Counted from the stretch's first letter, positions 17,688 to 27,401 are shown. The stretch is 64,000 nucleotides of DNA from Hephaestia mangrovi (GCF_019880555.1 NZ_JAINVU010000006.1:62001-126000); one strand, 5' to 3'. Notes: a model not told the origin generated them from the sequence alone. Translations and numbers: made by a program.

Positions 17688-18140
17688 ATGCGCATCGCCA
17701 TCGCTTCCGATCACGCCGCCGTCGCGCTGAAGGGCGCGCTTGCCGCGTGGCTGCGCGATTCTGGGCATGAGGTCGACGATCTCGGCCCGTATGACGACGC
17801 GCGCGTCGATTATCCCGATTACGGCTACCGCCTTGCCGAGGCGATCGCGGCGGGCCGGGCGGCACGCGGGATCGCGCTGTGCGGATCGGGCATCGGCATT
17901 TCGATCGCGGTCAATCGTCATCCGGCGTGCCGCTGCGCGCTCGTCTCCGAGCCGCTGTCCGCCACGCTGGCGCGCGAGCATAATGATGCCAATGTGCTGG
18001 CGATCGGCGCGCGGCTGACCGGCGAGGACATGGCCAAGGCCTGCATTACCGCTTTTCTCTCGACCGATTTTGCCGGCGGCCGTCACGGGGGCCGCGTCGA
18101 CAAGCTCGGCCATCCCGCTTTCGCGAAGGAACCCGCATGA
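17688..18140 (+). CDS. rpiB: Ribose 5-phosphate isomerase B
   Basis: 150 residues starting [20 protein letters not shown]. The substrate-binding pattern [17 protein letters not shown] and catalytic segment [19 protein letters not shown] (with the conserved C-G-S/T-G-I-G) are diagnostic of RpiB. It interconverts ribulose 5-phosphate and ribose 5-phosphate in the cytosol. Overlaps glyA by 4 bases; the rpiB-glyA-nrdR order is common in alphaproteobacteria. ATG 17688 is chosen because upstream in-frame sequence overlaps ATP12. Confidence 0.95.
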   Translation: MRIAIASDHAAVALKGALAAWLRDSGHEVDDLGPYDDARVDYPDYGYRLAEAIAAGRAARGIALCGSGIGISIAVNRHPACRCALVSEPLSATLAREHNDANVLAIGARLTGEDMAKACITAFLSTDFAGGRHGGRVDKLGHPAFAKEPA

Positions 18141-19444
18141 GCAGCAACCCGACCGCCCTTTCCGACGTCCAGCCCGACGGCTTCTTCACGCGCGGCCTCG
18201 CCGCGGCCGACCCGGCGGTGTTCGCCGGTGTCGAGCACGAGCTGAAGCGCGAGCAGCACCAGATCGAGCTGATCGCATCCGAGAACATCGTCTCCAAGGC
18301 CGTGCTCGAGGCGCAGGGCTCGGTGTTCACCAACAAATATGCCGAAGGCTATCCCGGCAAGCGTTATTATCAGGGCTGCCATCCGTCCGACGAGGTCGAG
18401 CAGTTGGCGATCGATCGCGCGAAGCAGCTGTTCGGCTGCGGTTTCGCCAACGTCCAGCCGCATTCGGGCGCGCAGGCCAATGGCGCGGTGATGCTGGCGC
18501 TGGTCAAGCCCGGCGAGACGATCATGGGGCTCAGCCTCGATTCGGGCGGGCACCTGACCCACGGCGCGCGCGCGGCGATGAGCGGCAAGTGGTTCAACGC
18601 CGTGCAATACGGCGTCACGCCGGACACGCACCTGATCGATTACGACGAGGTCGAGCGGCTGGCGAAGGAGCACAGCCCCAAGCTGATCATCACCGGCGGC
18701 TCGGCCTATCCGCGCCACATCGATTTCGCCCGCTTCCGCCAGATCGCCGACGCGGTGGGCGCGTTCTTCATGGTCGACATGGCGCATTTCGCCGGGCTGG
18801 TTGCGGGCGGCGTGCACCCGACGCCGTTCGGTCATGCCCATGTCGTCACCACCACGACGCACAAGACGCTGCGCGGCCCGCGCGGCGGCATGGTGCTGAC
18901 CGATGACGAAGCGATCGCCAAGAAGATCAACTCGGCGGTGTTCCCGGGGCTGCAGGGTGGGCCGCTGATGCACGTCATCGCCGCCAAGGCGGTCGCGTTC
19001 GGTGAGGCGCTGCAGCCGGGCTTCAAGGGCTATGCCGCCGCCGTGGTGGAGAATGCCAAGGTGCTCGCCGCGACGCTGAAGGAGCGCGGCGCCGCGATCG
19101 TTTCGGGCGGCACCGACACGCATCTCGCGCTGATCGACCTCACCCCGCTCGGCGTCACCGGCAAGGATGCCGACGAGGCGCTGGAGCGCGCCGGCATCAC
19201 CTGCAACAAGAACGGCATCCCCAACGATCCGCTTCCCCCGGTCAAGACCAGCGGCATCCGCGTCGGCTCGCCGGCCGGCACGACGCGCGGCTTCGGCACG
19301 GCCGAGTTCCGCGAGATCGGCAACATGGTCGCCGACGTGCTCGATGGCCTGCGCAAGAATGGTGAGGCGGGCGACGCGCAGGTCGAGGCCAATGTCCGCG
19401 AGCGGGTTCGTGCCTTGTGCGAGCGCTTCCCGATTTATGAGTGA
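18137..19444 (+). CDS. glyA: Serine hydroxymethyltransferase
   Basis: 435 residues. This PLP enzyme converts serine and tetrahydrofolate to glycine and methylene-tetrahydrofolate. The N-terminal [34 protein letters not shown], the [17 protein letters not shown] motif with the PLP-binding lysine, and the late [13 protein letters not shown] block are all present. Length is normal for bacterial SHMT. Translationally coupled to rpiB (ATGA overlap) and 42 bases before nrdR. Functionally linked to folD and folP in this window through one-carbon folate metabolism. Confidence 0.97.
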   Translation: MSSNPTALSDVQPDGFFTRGLAAADPAVFAGVEHELKREQHQIELIASENIVSKAVLEAQGSVFTNKYAEGYPGKRYYQGCHPSDEVEQLAIDRAKQLFGCGFANVQPHSGAQANGAVMLALVKPGETIMGLSLDSGGHLTHGARAAMSGKWFNAVQYGVTPDTHLIDYDEVERLAKEHSPKLIITGGSAYPRHIDFARFRQIADAVGAFFMVDMAHFAGLVAGGVHPTPFGHAHVVTTTTHKTLRGPRGGMVLTDDEAIAKKINSAVFPGLQGGPLMHVIAAKAVAFGEALQPGFKGYAAAVVENAKVLAATLKERGAAIVSGGTDTHLALIDLTPLGVTGKDADEALERAGITCNKNGIPNDPLPPVKTSGIRVGSPAGTTRGFGTAEFREIGNMVADVLDGLRKNGEAGDAQVEANVRERVRALCERFPIYE

Positions 19445-19486
19445 CGTGCAGCGCTTCCGCGCCGGCGTCCGTCAGGACACACAATA

Positions 19487-19948
19487 ATGCGCTGCCCGTT
19501 CTGCGGCCACGAAGCGAGCCAGGTCAAGGACAGCCGCCCGACCGAGGACGGCGCCGCGATCCGGCGGCGGCGGCAATGCGAGGGCTGCGCGGCGCGCTTC
19601 ACCACGTTCGAGCGGATCCAGCTTCGTGAGCTGTGGGTGCTGAAAAGCGAGGACAAGCGCGAGCCGTTCGATCGCGACAAGCTGATGCGCTCGGTCGCGA
19701 TCGCCACGCGCAAGCGGCCGATCGATCCGGTGATGATCGAGAAGCTGGTGTCGGGCATCCAGCGCCGGCTGGAAACCCAGGGCGATCCGGAAATCCCCGC
19801 CAAGCAGATCGGCGAGATGGTGATGGAGGGGCTGAAAGGCCTCGATTCGGTCGCCTACATCCGCTTCGCGAGTGTCTACAAGGATTTCCGCGAGGCGCGC
19901 GATTTCGAGGAATTCGCCGGCAGCGTCAGCGAGGTCGGCAAGAGCTGA
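19487..19948 (+). CDS. nrdR: Transcriptional repressor NrdR
   Basis: 153 residues. A zinc ribbon ([19 protein letters not shown], then [15 protein letters not shown]) is followed by an ATP-cone domain (about residues 49-139) with [17 protein letters not shown] and [13 protein letters not shown]. NrdR senses ATP/dATP and represses ribonucleotide reductase genes by binding tandem NrdR boxes. I did not see NrdR boxes inside this window, so its targets lie elsewhere. Follows glyA as in many proteobacteria. Confidence 0.97.
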   Translation: MRCPFCGHEASQVKDSRPTEDGAAIRRRRQCEGCAARFTTFERIQLRELWVLKSEDKREPFDRDKLMRSVAIATRKRPIDPVMIEKLVSGIQRRLETQGDPEIPAKQIGEMVMEGLKGLDSVAYIRFASVYKDFREARDFEEFAGSVSEVGKS

Positions 19949-20013
19949 GCGCGCGGCAAATCCAACCTGTCGGGCGAACGGCCGTGGATCGGGAAAAACC
20001 CGTATAAACATCT

Positions 20014-20038
20014 TCATGCTGAACCAAGTTCGGCATGA
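20014..20038. repeat. Collapsed tip-to-tip hairpin of the TCATGCTGAAC repeat family
   Basis: TCATGCTGAAC (20014-20024) and GTTCGGCATGA (20028-20038) form an 11-base stem (one G-U) with a 3-base loop. The arms match the ends of longer repeats at 30089, 33730, 39333, 47776 and 56877, as if the internal part had been lost. It lies in the 254-base gap between nrdR and folP. Confidence 0.75.
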
Positions 20039-20101
20039 CGGCATCCGTGAGATAAACTTTGGGGTGTGCGGGGATTCAGTCCGGGGTGAGGCGAAAAGGG
20101 T

Positions 20102-20163
20102 GGCTTTCGAGAACCGGCGCGCAGCGTGCTTAAGGCACGTGAGCACCGGAAGCGCAGAAAGCC
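20102..20163. repeat. Two-fold symmetric structured element between nrdR and folP
   Basis: Outer stem GGCTTTC (20102-20108)/GAAAGCC (20157-20163); inner hairpin CGTGC (20125-20129), loop TTAAG, GCACG (20135-20139). Between them lie two near-identical direct copies: GAGAACCGGCGCGCAG on the left and GAGCACCGGAAGCGCAG on the right. Their CCGG cores can pair with each other, so the fold would contain the same internal loop twice in opposite orientation. The rest of the gap (19949-20202) holds the small hairpin at 20014 and a weak CAGCCC/GGGCTG hairpin near 20172-20187; no gene is visible. Confidence 0.65.
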
Positions 20164-20202
20164 GCGCTTTGCAGCCCGCCCTGGGCTGAATACCTGCGCA
20201 CC

Positions 20203-21270
20203 CTAGAGCGCGACCAGCGCCTGGTCCTGCAACCCGCGCCACACGGCGAGCGCCTGCACCGTCTCCGCCACGTCGTGAACGCGCAGCACTTGCGCGCCGA
20301 GCGATGCGCCCTTCACCGCCAGCGCGATCGAGCCGCCGAGCCGCTGATCGACCGGCGCGGCATTGGACAGCGCGCCGATCATCCGCTTGCGGCTCGCGCC
20401 GAGCATGATCGGGCAGCCGAGCCCGTGGAACAGCGCCAGCCCGTTGATCAGCGCGAGATTGTCCTGCAGCGATTTGCCGAAACCGATGCCGGGATCCACC
20501 ACGATCCGCTCGCGCGGCACGCCGGCGGCGACGACGGCGGCGACGCGCGCTTCCAGCCAGTCAAACACGTCGGTGAGAACATGGCCGTAGCGCGCTTCGC
20601 CATGCGGGCCCTTTTTCGGATCGGGTGAGTGCATCAGCACCACCGGGCAGCCGGCGCGGCACACGATGTCGAGTGCGCGATCGTCCCACAGCAGCGCCGA
20701 GACGTCGTTGACCAGATGCGCCCCCGCGGCGAGCGCGGCCTCCATCACCGGCGCCTTGCGCGTATCGATCGAGATCGGCGCGCCCGATGCGCGCAGCCGC
20801 TCGACGACCGGCACCACGCGCGCCTCTTCCTCGCCTTCCCACACCAGCGGCGCGCCCGGGCGGGTCGATTCGCCGCCGAGATCGATCAGCGCCGCGCCCG
20901 CTTCGATCATCGCCAGCCCGGCCTCGGCCGCCGCGGCGGGATCGCCATGCGTCGCGCCGCCATCGGAAAAGCTGTCGGGGGTCACGTTCAGGATACCGGC
21001 GACCAGCGGCTGATCGAACCGCAACGTGCGGTTGCCCAGCGTCAGCGGCGCGCGCGGGCCGGTGATCCGCGCGTGCAGCTCGGCGGCGCGGGCGTCGTCG
21101 CGCAGGCGCTCGCCGAGATCGGCCAGCGGCACGGTGCGGCGCACGCCGTCCTCGATCAGCTCGTAAGCGGCGAACCACAGCATCCCGCCGGCGAGCCGCG
21201 CCACCGCGCCGTCGGCATGGCCGGCCGGCGAATCGACGAACTGAACCGGTCTCAAATGCAGGCGCGGCAT
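20203..21270 (-). CDS. folP: Dihydropteroate synthase with N-terminal extension
   Basis: 355 residues. The catalytic barrel starts near residue 90 with [16 protein letters not shown] and has [32 protein letters not shown] and the late GASRKRMIG loop. All are diagnostic of DHPS, which joins pterin and p-aminobenzoate in folate synthesis and is the sulfonamide target. The ~80-residue N-terminal part ([12 protein letters not shown]...[11 protein letters not shown]) is extra compared with E. coli FolP, but similar extensions occur in alphaproteobacteria. Convergent with nrdR. Confidence 0.94.
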   Translation of the reverse strand: MPRLHLRPVQFVDSPAGHADGAVARLAGGMLWFAAYELIEDGVRRTVPLADLGERLRDDARAAELHARITGPRAPLTLGNRTLRFDQPLVAGILNVTPDSFSDGGATHGDPAAAAEAGLAMIEAGAALIDLGGESTRPGAPLVWEGEEEARVVPVVERLRASGAPISIDTRKAPVMEAALAAGAHLVNDVSALLWDDRALDIVCRAGCPVVLMHSPDPKKGPHGEARYGHVLTDVFDWLEARVAAVVAAGVPRERIVVDPGIGFGKSLQDNLALINGLALFHGLGCPIMLGASRKRMIGALSNAAPVDQRLGGSIALAVKGASLGAQVLRVHDVAETVQALAVWRGLQDQALVAL

Positions 21271-21333
21271 GGCTTCCCCCGATCAACCCCGCCGGCCCTG
21301 CACCAGATGGCGTCGTCGGGCAACTCGCGCCGG

Positions 21334-22521
21334 TTATTTGCCGAGCGAGGCGAGCTTGTCCGGATCGATCGCGGCGACGGCGTGCTTGAGCGTGTCGATG
21401 TTCGGCGCGCTGCCCTCGGCCGAAACCATGAAGCGGCTGGCGACCATCGTGCCGTAGCTGCCCGAATGCGCGCTGTTATCCCATTGCTCGTGCACCATAT
21501 GGCCGTTGGCCATCGCGGTTTTTTCATAGCCGGTCGCGGTCTGCCGGCTCGATTGCCCGGTCAGCGCGCCGCCCAGCGTGGCGATCGATCCCAGCGTGCC
21601 CGAATCGGTGATCGAGAGCGTGAAGCTGTCGTCGCCCGAGGCGTAGGTCGCCCTGGCGTTGCTGCCGGCGATGCCCGCTGCGCCGCCGCCGCTGCTCTCG
21701 GTCTCGGTGCGCTGCCAGCCGTCGATCGCGCCGGGCAGCATCGCCTGGAGCGCCGCCGGATCGATCGCGCTCGGCGTGCCCGCGGCTGCCTTGCCCTCGG
21801 CCGAATCGGCCGCGGCCTGCATTTGCTTGCTCGCGTCCTGCAGCTTGCCGAGATCGATCTTGCCGACGCCGGGCACGGTGACGCTGCCCGATATGGTGCC
21901 GTCGCCGAGCCGCGGTGCGGGCACCAGGGCGCGCGCGATCGCGCCGGTGATCATCCCGGCCGCGACGAACAGCACCACCGCGACGATGATCGTCACGATC
22001 GTGTAGCTCATCGCCTTTTCCGCCGGCGCCTTCATCAGCAGCGGCAGGCCGAGATAGAGCAGATAGAGGCTGTAGAGGCCAAGCAGGCCGAGAAAGGCCA
22101 GGCTCGGGATCAGCCCGAAGATGCCGGCGAGCCAGCCCGCGGTCGCCGAGAATGCGGCGACCTTCATCGCCTGGACCGGATTCTTGGTGCCGTCGAAGCT
22201 TGGCGCCAGCGCATCGATCACCAGCGCCAGCACCCAGGTCGCGATCAGCGCGGTGATATAGGCCAGCACCGCGGTGGTGATCGCCGCGCCGATGGTCGGG
22301 CGGTAATGGATGCCGAACAGGCCGTAGCCGAACAGCAGGGAGCCGATCAGCTGCGCCACCGGCCCGATCGCGGCCAGCGGCACTACCCAGCCGGTCATGA
22401 TGCCGCGCACGCTCATCGGCTCGGCGTCGATGCGCGGCCATTCGGCCTTGGGTTGCAGGATCAGTCGCTTGGCGCGAGCGGCGATGCCGGCCGGCGCCCC
22501 GTGGTCGAAATGCGATGCCAT
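21334..22521 (-). CDS. Yip1-domain membrane protein with C-terminal extramembrane domain
   Basis: 395 residues. The N-terminal part ([20 protein letters not shown], then [20 protein letters not shown]) and five or so helices to about residue 200 match the Yip1 family; W-P and the membrane segment spacing are typical. Residues about 215-395 form a soluble domain with [13 protein letters not shown], a GW-R-T-E motif and an I-D-P-D-K-L C-terminus. ATG 22521 is preferred because AGGGGG lies 9 bases upstream; ATG 22530 is possible. Function unknown. Divergent from hslV. Confidence 0.82.
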   Translation of the reverse strand: MASHFDHGAPAGIAARAKRLILQPKAEWPRIDAEPMSVRGIMTGWVVPLAAIGPVAQLIGSLLFGYGLFGIHYRPTIGAAITTAVLAYITALIATWVLALVIDALAPSFDGTKNPVQAMKVAAFSATAGWLAGIFGLIPSLAFLGLLGLYSLYLLYLGLPLLMKAPAEKAMSYTIVTIIVAVVLFVAAGMITGAIARALVPAPRLGDGTISGSVTVPGVGKIDLGKLQDASKQMQAAADSAEGKAAAGTPSAIDPAALQAMLPGAIDGWQRTETESSGGGAAGIAGSNARATYASGDDSFTLSITDSGTLGSIATLGGALTGQSSRQTATGYEKTAMANGHMVHEQWDNSAHSGSYGTMVASRFMVSAEGSAPNIDTLKHAVAAIDPDKLASLGK

Positions 22522-22647
22522 AGGTTCCATCCCCCTGTTTCGCTTCGCGGACGCGGGAACGATGACGCTTTCGATGATCGAACTATAGCACAGACGCGAC
22601 AGGCCCCCGCGTTGCGGCGGCGCCGATATTACCCCATATGCCGCGCC

Positions 22648-23199
22648 ATGAGCAACGACATGACGTGGCACGGCACGACGATCGTCTCCGTGCGCAAGAA
22701 CGGCAAGGTGGTGATCGCCGGCGACGGGCAGGTCTCGATGGGTCAGACGGTGATGAAGCCGAGCGCGCGCAAGGTGCGCACGCTTGCCGATGGCAAGGTG
22801 CTGGCCGGGTTCGCCGGCGCCACCGCCGATGCCTTCACCCTGCTCGAACGGCTGGAGCGCAAGCTCGAACAGCATCACGGTGCGCTGCTGCGCGCCGCGG
22901 TCGAGCTCGCCAAGGACTGGCGGACCGACAAATATCTGCGCAATCTGGAAGCGATGATGATCGTCGCCGACAAGGATGTGACGCTGATCCTCACCGGCAA
23001 TGGCGACGTGCTCGATCCCGATGGCGGGATCGCGGCGATCGGATCGGGCGGCAATTATGCGCTCGCCGCGGCGCGCGCGCTTGCCGAATATGAGCCCGAT
23101 GCCGAGACGCTGGCCCGGCGGGCGATGAAGATCGCCGCGGAAATCTGCGTCTATACCAACGACAACCTCACCGTGGAGACGCTGGAGAGCGCTTCGTGA
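22648..23199 (+). CDS. hslV: ATP-dependent protease subunit HslV
   Basis: 183 residues. The proteolytic subunit of HslUV. Self-processing should expose the catalytic threonine at residue 10 ([19 protein letters not shown]). The [18 protein letters not shown] segment, ANLTVE-like C-terminal [10 protein letters not shown] and [14 protein letters not shown] are conserved in the family. The start ATG 22648 gives a nine-residue propeptide; ATG 22660 would also work. Its stop overlaps the GTG start of the next gene, which is unusually not hslU but an FAD oxidoreductase. Confidence 0.96.
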   Translation: MSNDMTWHGTTIVSVRKNGKVVIAGDGQVSMGQTVMKPSARKVRTLADGKVLAGFAGATADAFTLLERLERKLEQHHGALLRAAVELAKDWRTDKYLRNLEAMMIVADKDVTLILTGNGDVLDPDGGIAAIGSGGNYALAAARALAEYEPDAETLARRAMKIAAEICVYTNDNLTVETLESAS

Positions 23200-24416
23200 C
23201 GTCACCGCACCCCGGCGCAGGCCGGGGCCCAGGGGGGAAGGTTTCGGTTGTCGGGCGCCGCGCGTCGTTACAACCGCTTTCCCGACTGGATCCCGGCCTT
23301 CGCCGGGGAACTGGAAGTATTTCGCGGCGCTCCGTCATTGCCGGGGCCGGCGCCCTCGCGCTCCCAGGCTGCGCGGCGGGCGTCAGGCCCGCCACAGCGC
23401 ACGCCGCTTGTCTCCCCCGCGTCAATGTCGCCGCCGATCGCGTGATCCGCACGCTGGTCGGCTTGCGGCCCTACCGTCCCTCGGGCTTCGTCGTCCGTGC
23501 CGAGAGCTTCGGCGACAAGACGCTGGTGCATAATTACGGCCACGGCGGATCGGGTATCACCTTGTCCTGGGGCACCTCGCGGCTGGCGACCAATCTCGGG
23601 TTGCCGGGCCACCAGGGGCCGGTCGCGGTGCTCGGTGCGGGCGTGGTCGGGCTGACGACGGCACGCCTCGTGCAGGAAGCGGGCTATCCGGTGACGATCT
23701 ATGCCGAGGCGCTGCCGCCGGAGACGACCTCGAACATCGCCGGCGGGCAATGGTATCCGTCGATCCTCTACGATTCGGACAAGCTCACGCCCGCGTTCGA
23801 GCAGCAGCTCGTCGCTGCGGCAAGCTATGCCTATCAGCGCTATCAGATCATGATCGGCGACGACTATGGCGTGCGCTGGATGACGAACTATCTGCTGTCG
23901 GATCGCGCGCCGGGCGACAGCGACACCGATCGGCTGATGCAATCGATGCTGCCCGAGGCGCGCGATCTCGGCGCCGGCGCGCGCGGGTTCGATTACAAAT
24001 ATGTCGGCCAGTTCGATGGCATGTTGATCGAACCGCCGCGGTTCCTGCGGGCGATGCTGCGCGATATCCGGATCGCCGGCGGCCGCGTTGATGTCCGCGC
24101 CTTCGCATCGCCCGCCGAGGTTGCGGCGCTGCCCGAAAGCCTCGTGTTCAATTGCACCGGCCTCGGCGCCGGCGCGCTGTTCGGCGATGACGAGATCACG
24201 CCGATGCGCGGCCAGCTCGCCGTGCTGTTGCCCCAGCCGGAGGTCGACTATGCCGTTGAAACCGGGAACGGCATGTACATGTTCTCGCGCAGCGACGGCG
24301 TCATCCTCGGCGGCACCGCGGATCGCGGCGATTGGTCGACCGAGGTCGATCCCGCCACCACCCAGCGCCTGATCGCGCGGCACAGCGCGATCGCCCGGCG
24401 GCTGGCCTGCGCTTGA
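23196..24416 (+). CDS. Circularly permuted D-amino-acid-oxidase-like FAD oxidoreductase, Tat-exported
   Basis: 406 residues from GTG 23196 (GTGA overlap with hslV). Residues 1-39 are encoded by a palindromic repeat ([18 protein letters not shown]). A twin-arginine signal follows: [17 protein letters not shown], residues 43-59, ending in a lipobox-like cysteine. The DAO signature [20 protein letters not shown] (residues 111-130), normally near the C-terminus, here precedes the FAD-binding Rossmann motif [17 protein letters not shown] (143-159). The remaining DAO order is normal: FNCTGLGA (318-325), RGQLAVL (338-344), ILGGT (370-374), ending at ARRLACA where the displaced block would begin. No ATG or strong Shine-Dalgarno lies just before the Tat signal. 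Substrate unknown; DAO fold assignment is firm, permutation is read directly from motif order. Confidence 0.88.
   Translation: MTSPHPGAGRGPGGKVSVVGRRASLQPLSRLDPGLRRGTGSISRRSVIAGAGALALPGCAAGVRPATAHAACLPRVNVAADRVIRTLVGLRPYRPSGFVVRAESFGDKTLVHNYGHGGSGITLSWGTSRLATNLGLPGHQGPVAVLGAGVVGLTTARLVQEAGYPVTIYAEALPPETTSNIAGGQWYPSILYDSDKLTPAFEQQLVAAASYAYQRYQIMIGDDYGVRWMTNYLLSDRAPGDSDTDRLMQSMLPEARDLGAGARGFDYKYVGQFDGMLIEPPRFLRAMLRDIRIAGGRVDVRAFASPAEVAALPESLVFNCTGLGAGALFGDDEITPMRGQLAVLLPQPEVDYAVETGNGMYMFSRSDGVILGGTADRGDWSTEVDPATTQRLIARHSAIARRLACA
23200..23308. repeat. Palindromic repeat (CCCCGGCGCAGGCCGGGG type) at the 5' end of a gene
   Basis: The left end CACCCCGGCGCAGGCCGGGG (23207-23226) and the right end ATCCCGGCCTTCGCCGGGG (23290-23308) are each hairpins and roughly mirror one another. 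This is the layout of the dispersed repeats common in sphingomonads. The unit lies inside the open frame of the FAD oxidoreductase and supplies residues 2-38 of its predicted N-terminus. It might extend to the CGTCATTG at about 23333-23340. Confidence 0.75.
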
Positions 24417-24466
24417 TCGACCGTCCCCCGCTACCGATATGGCGCGCACTTCCACTTGAGAGACCA

Positions 24467-25768
24467 ATGAACGACAATTTGACTCCGAAGGCGATCGTCG
24501 CCGCGCTCGATCAACACATCATCGGCCAGAAGGACGCCAAGCGCGCCGTCGCGGTGGCCCTGCGCAACCGCTGGCGCCGTCAGCAATTGCCGGCCGAGCT
24601 GCGCGACGAGGTAACGCCCAAGAACATCCTGATGATCGGCCCCACCGGCTGCGGCAAGACCGAGATTTCGCGGCGGCTGGCGAAGCTCGCCGATGCGCCG
24701 TTCGTCAAGGTGGAGGCGACCAAGTTCACCGAGGTCGGCTATGTCGGCCGCGATGTCGAACAGATCGCCCGCGATCTCGTCGAGGAAGCGATCCGGCTGG
24801 AGAAGGAGCGCCGCCGCGCCGCGGTGAAGGACAAGGCCGAGGAAGCGGCGATGAACCGTCTGCTCGATGCCTTGACCGGCAAGGATTCGTCGACCGCGAC
24901 GCGCGAGGCCTTTCGCCAGCGCTTCAAGGACGGCCATCTCGACGACAAGGAGATCGAGCTCGATCTCGAAGCCGCGCCGCAGATGCCGTTCGAGATTCCC
25001 GGCGGCGGGCAGGTCGGCATGATCAACCTCTCCGACATGATGGGCAAGGCGTTCGGCGGCGGCCAGAAGAAGCGCCGCAAGATCACCGTTGCCGCGGCGT
25101 GGGACAAGCTGGTCGAGGAGGAAGCCGACGCCCGGCTCGATCAGGACGAGGTCAGCCGTGTCGCGCTGGCCGATGCCGAGGCCAACGGCATCGTGTTCCT
25201 GGACGAGATCGACAAGATCGCCATGTCCGAGCATCGCAGCGGCGGTTCGGTCAGCCGCGAGGGCGTGCAGCGCGACCTCTTGCCGCTGATCGAGGGCACC
25301 ACGGTCGCGACCAAATACGGGCCGATGAAGACCGACCATATCCTGTTCATCGCGTCGGGTGCCTTCCACGTCGCGAAACCCAGCGACCTCTTGCCCGAAC
25401 TGCAGGGCCGCTTGCCGATCCGCGTCGAGCTGAAGGCGCTAACCGAGGACGATTTCGTCTCGATCCTCAGCGACACCACCGCCTCGTTGCCGCAGCAATA
25501 CAAGGCGTTGATCGGGACCGAAGGCGTCGAGGTGACGTTCACCGAGGACGGTATCAAGGCGGTCGCGCGGATCGCCGCCGAGGTGAACAGCGAGATCGAG
25601 AATATCGGCGCGCGGCGGTTGCAGACGGTGATGGAAAAGCTGCTCGAGGAGATCAGTTTCGACGCCGAGGATCGCGCCGGCGCGAAGTTGACGATCGACG
25701 CGGCCTATGTCGACACGCAACTCGCCGAGGTTGCCCGCAACACCGATCTCAGCCGTTTCGTCCTTTGA
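24467..25768 (+). CDS. hslU: ATP-dependent unfoldase subunit HslU
   Basis: 433 residues. An AAA+ ATPase that unfolds substrates for HslV. Walker [19 protein letters not shown], the Y-V-G-R-D-V-E pore loop ([18 protein letters not shown]), the intermediate I-domain (about residues 110-240), Walker [12 protein letters not shown] and sensor-2 [15 protein letters not shown] are present. The C-terminal D-L-S-R-F-V-L tail, which docks into HslV, is intact. Separated from hslV by the DAO-like gene; 50 bases follow that gene's stop. Confidence 0.97.
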   Translation: MNDNLTPKAIVAALDQHIIGQKDAKRAVAVALRNRWRRQQLPAELRDEVTPKNILMIGPTGCGKTEISRRLAKLADAPFVKVEATKFTEVGYVGRDVEQIARDLVEEAIRLEKERRRAAVKDKAEEAAMNRLLDALTGKDSSTATREAFRQRFKDGHLDDKEIELDLEAAPQMPFEIPGGGQVGMINLSDMMGKAFGGGQKKRRKITVAAAWDKLVEEEADARLDQDEVSRVALADAEANGIVFLDEIDKIAMSEHRSGGSVSREGVQRDLLPLIEGTTVATKYGPMKTDHILFIASGAFHVAKPSDLLPELQGRLPIRVELKALTEDDFVSILSDTTASLPQQYKALIGTEGVEVTFTEDGIKAVARIAAEVNSEIENIGARRLQTVMEKLLEEISFDAEDRAGAKLTIDAAYVDTQLAEVARNTDLSRFVL

Positions 25769-25774
25769 TTCGAA

Positions 25775-26143
25775 TTACTTGCCGCCCTTGCGCCGGGTGA
25801 GGGCGGCAACGCAGCTCGCACGGTCGATCGCCGCGCCGCTCGGCTGGCGGGCGTCAACATAGGTAACCACCTGCTTGCCGTGCTTGGGGTAGAGATAGGT
25901 GTCGAGCACGCAGATCGGCCCGGCAAATTGCAGCTTGCGCGCATCACCTTCGCGAACATCGGCATCAGGCTCCCCGAACAGCGCGATCAGCGCCGGCGCG
26001 CTCTGCCCCATCACGCGTTCCAGGCCGACGTCGGTAAAGCTGGGCGGGGCACGATCGGGCAGCTTGGTCGGGCGGGCGACGGGGGCGCTGACGCAGCCGG
26101 CGAGCGGCAGCGCAACGAGGGCGAGGGGCAGCAGGCGCGTCAT
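25775..26143 (-). CDS. Small predicted lipoprotein
   Basis: 122 residues. The signal MTRLLPLALVALPLAGCVSA has a lipobox (LAGC, cysteine at residue 17). The mature part contains a D-V-G-L-E-R-V-M-G-Q-S segment, L-F-G-E-P-D-A-D-V-R-E-G-D-A-R-K-L-Q-F-A and a cysteine in G-P-I-C-V-L-D-T-Y-L-Y-P. The V-G-x-P...W/L-Q-F pattern recalls the BamE/OmlA (SmpA) fold, a two-layer alpha/beta domain, but this is only a resemblance. GGAGGAAAG supports the start. Convergent with hslU (6-base gap). Confidence 0.8.
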   Translation of the reverse strand: MTRLLPLALVALPLAGCVSAPVARPTKLPDRAPPSFTDVGLERVMGQSAPALIALFGEPDADVREGDARKLQFAGPICVLDTYLYPKHGKQVVTYVDARQPSGAAIDRASCVAALTRRKGGK

Positions 26144-26280
26144 CGCTTTCCTCCTGCCGCGTGGCAGCACCGCGGGCAAGGGGCGTCAGCGGCGAGCGGT
26201 TGCAGTGATGCGCCATGGGCTTTAACGCACGCCCATCCGGCCGTTCGGCCGCTCTTCCCGTTCTTTCGCAGGAGACTTGC

Positions 26281-27279
26281 GTGACCTCTCCCCGTTTCGA
26301 CGTCGTCGCGATCGGCAATGCCATCGTCGACGTGCTCGCCCAGGCCGACGACGCCTTCCTCGCCCAGGAAGGCATGACCAAGGGATCCATGCAGCTGATG
26401 TTCTCGCCCGAGGACGCCGATGCGCTCTACGCCAAGATGGGGCCGGGCCAGGAGGTTTCGGGCGGATCGGCCGCGAACACCGTTGCGGGCATCGCGGCGC
26501 TGGGCGGCACATGCGGCTTCATCGGCCAGGTCGCCGATGACGAACTGGGCCAGATCTTCGCGCACGACATCTGTTCGCTCGGCATTCATTTCGATACCCC
26601 GGCGCGTGCCGGCGATCCGACCACCGCGCGCTGCCTGATCTTCGTTACGCCCGATGGGCAGCGGACGATGAACACCTTTCTCGGCGCCTCGCAATTCCTG
26701 CCCGAAAGCGCGCTCGACCTCGATCTCATCGCCGATGGTGCGATCCTCTATCTCGAAGGCTATCTGTGGGATCCGGAGGAGCCGCGCGCGGCGATGCGCG
26801 CCGCGATCGAGGTCGCGCGCAAGGCGGGGCGCAAGGTGGCCTTCACGCTCTCGGACATCTTCTGCATCTCGCGCCACGGCGACGATTTCCGCGCGTTGAT
26901 CGCCGACGGCCTGATCGACATCCTGTTCGCCAACGAGAACGAGCTGCTCGCCCTCGCTGAGACCGAGGACTGGCAAGTCGCGGTCGATCGCATCGCGCCG
27001 CAGGTTCCGACACTGGTCGCGACGCGCAGCGAGAAGGGCGCGATGGCGGTGCGCGACGGCAAGCACGTCTCGGTCGAGGCCGAACCGATCGACCGCGTCG
27101 TCGACACGACCGGCGCCGGCGATCTGTTCGCGGCCGGCTTCCTGCACGGCCAGGCGCAGGGCCACGATCTCGAAACCTCGCTGCGCATGGGCGCGATCTG
27201 CGCGGGCGAGATCATCAGCCATGTCGGCGCGCGGCCGCAATGCGACATGAAGGCGCTGATCGCGAGGAAGCTCGGCTGA
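26281..27279 (+). CDS. PfkB family sugar/nucleoside kinase (adenosine kinase-like)
   Basis: 332 residues. FDVVAIGNAIVDVLAQADDA, the SGGSAANTVAGIAALGG glycine-rich motif, the DEL.GQIF segment and the C-terminal PfkB signature DTTGAGDLFAAGFLHG (catalytic aspartate within the last) are present. The N-terminal I-G-N-A-I-V-D and length match alphaproteobacterial adenosine kinases, which phosphorylate adenosine to AMP and so recycle SAH-derived adenosine. GTG 26281 is preferred because CAGGAG lies about 8 bases upstream. The gene ends before a strong terminator. Confidence 0.92.
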   Translation: MTSPRFDVVAIGNAIVDVLAQADDAFLAQEGMTKGSMQLMFSPEDADALYAKMGPGQEVSGGSAANTVAGIAALGGTCGFIGQVADDELGQIFAHDICSLGIHFDTPARAGDPTTARCLIFVTPDGQRTMNTFLGASQFLPESALDLDLIADGAILYLEGYLWDPEEPRAAMRAAIEVARKAGRKVAFTLSDIFCISRHGDDFRALIADGLIDILFANENELLALAETEDWQVAVDRIAPQVPTLVATRSEKGAMAVRDGKHVSVEAEPIDRVVDTTGAGDLFAAGFLHGQAQGHDLETSLRMGAICAGEIISHVGARPQCDMKALIARKLG

Positions 27280-27348
27280 GCGTCGGCCAGTTCGGGTTCG
27301 GCCCTCGGGCTGAACCCTGCGCTAGCCGATTTCCGCTGCCGAATAACA

Positions 27349-27388
27349 AAAAGGGGGCCGCGAGCGTGGTGCTCGCGGCCCCTTTTTT
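27349..27388. terminator. Strong bidirectional rho-independent terminator
   Basis: A 12-base perfect stem (GGGGCCGCGAGC 27354-27365 with GCTCGCGGCCCC 27371-27382) and a 5-base loop are flanked by A-tract on the left and TTTTTT on the right. It separates the adenosine kinase gene (plus) from the amino acid permease gene (minus), serving both. A second hairpin (27294-27300/27307-27317, GGGTTCGGCCC with GGGCTGAACCC) lies just upstream and has no T-run. Confidence 0.93.
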
Positions 27389-27401
27389 GCGCCGGCGCCG
27401 A

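Noticed and set aside
20629-23199. Very long open frame (856 codons) on the plus strand upstream of hslV
   Set aside because: It covers folP and the Yip1 gene in antisense and is only open because of high GC. Its hslV part is real and starts at 22648.
21334-23205. Long minus-strand frame (623 codons) extending the Yip1 gene
   Set aside because: The upstream part is antisense to hslV; the recognisable protein starts at 22521 with a good Shine-Dalgarno.
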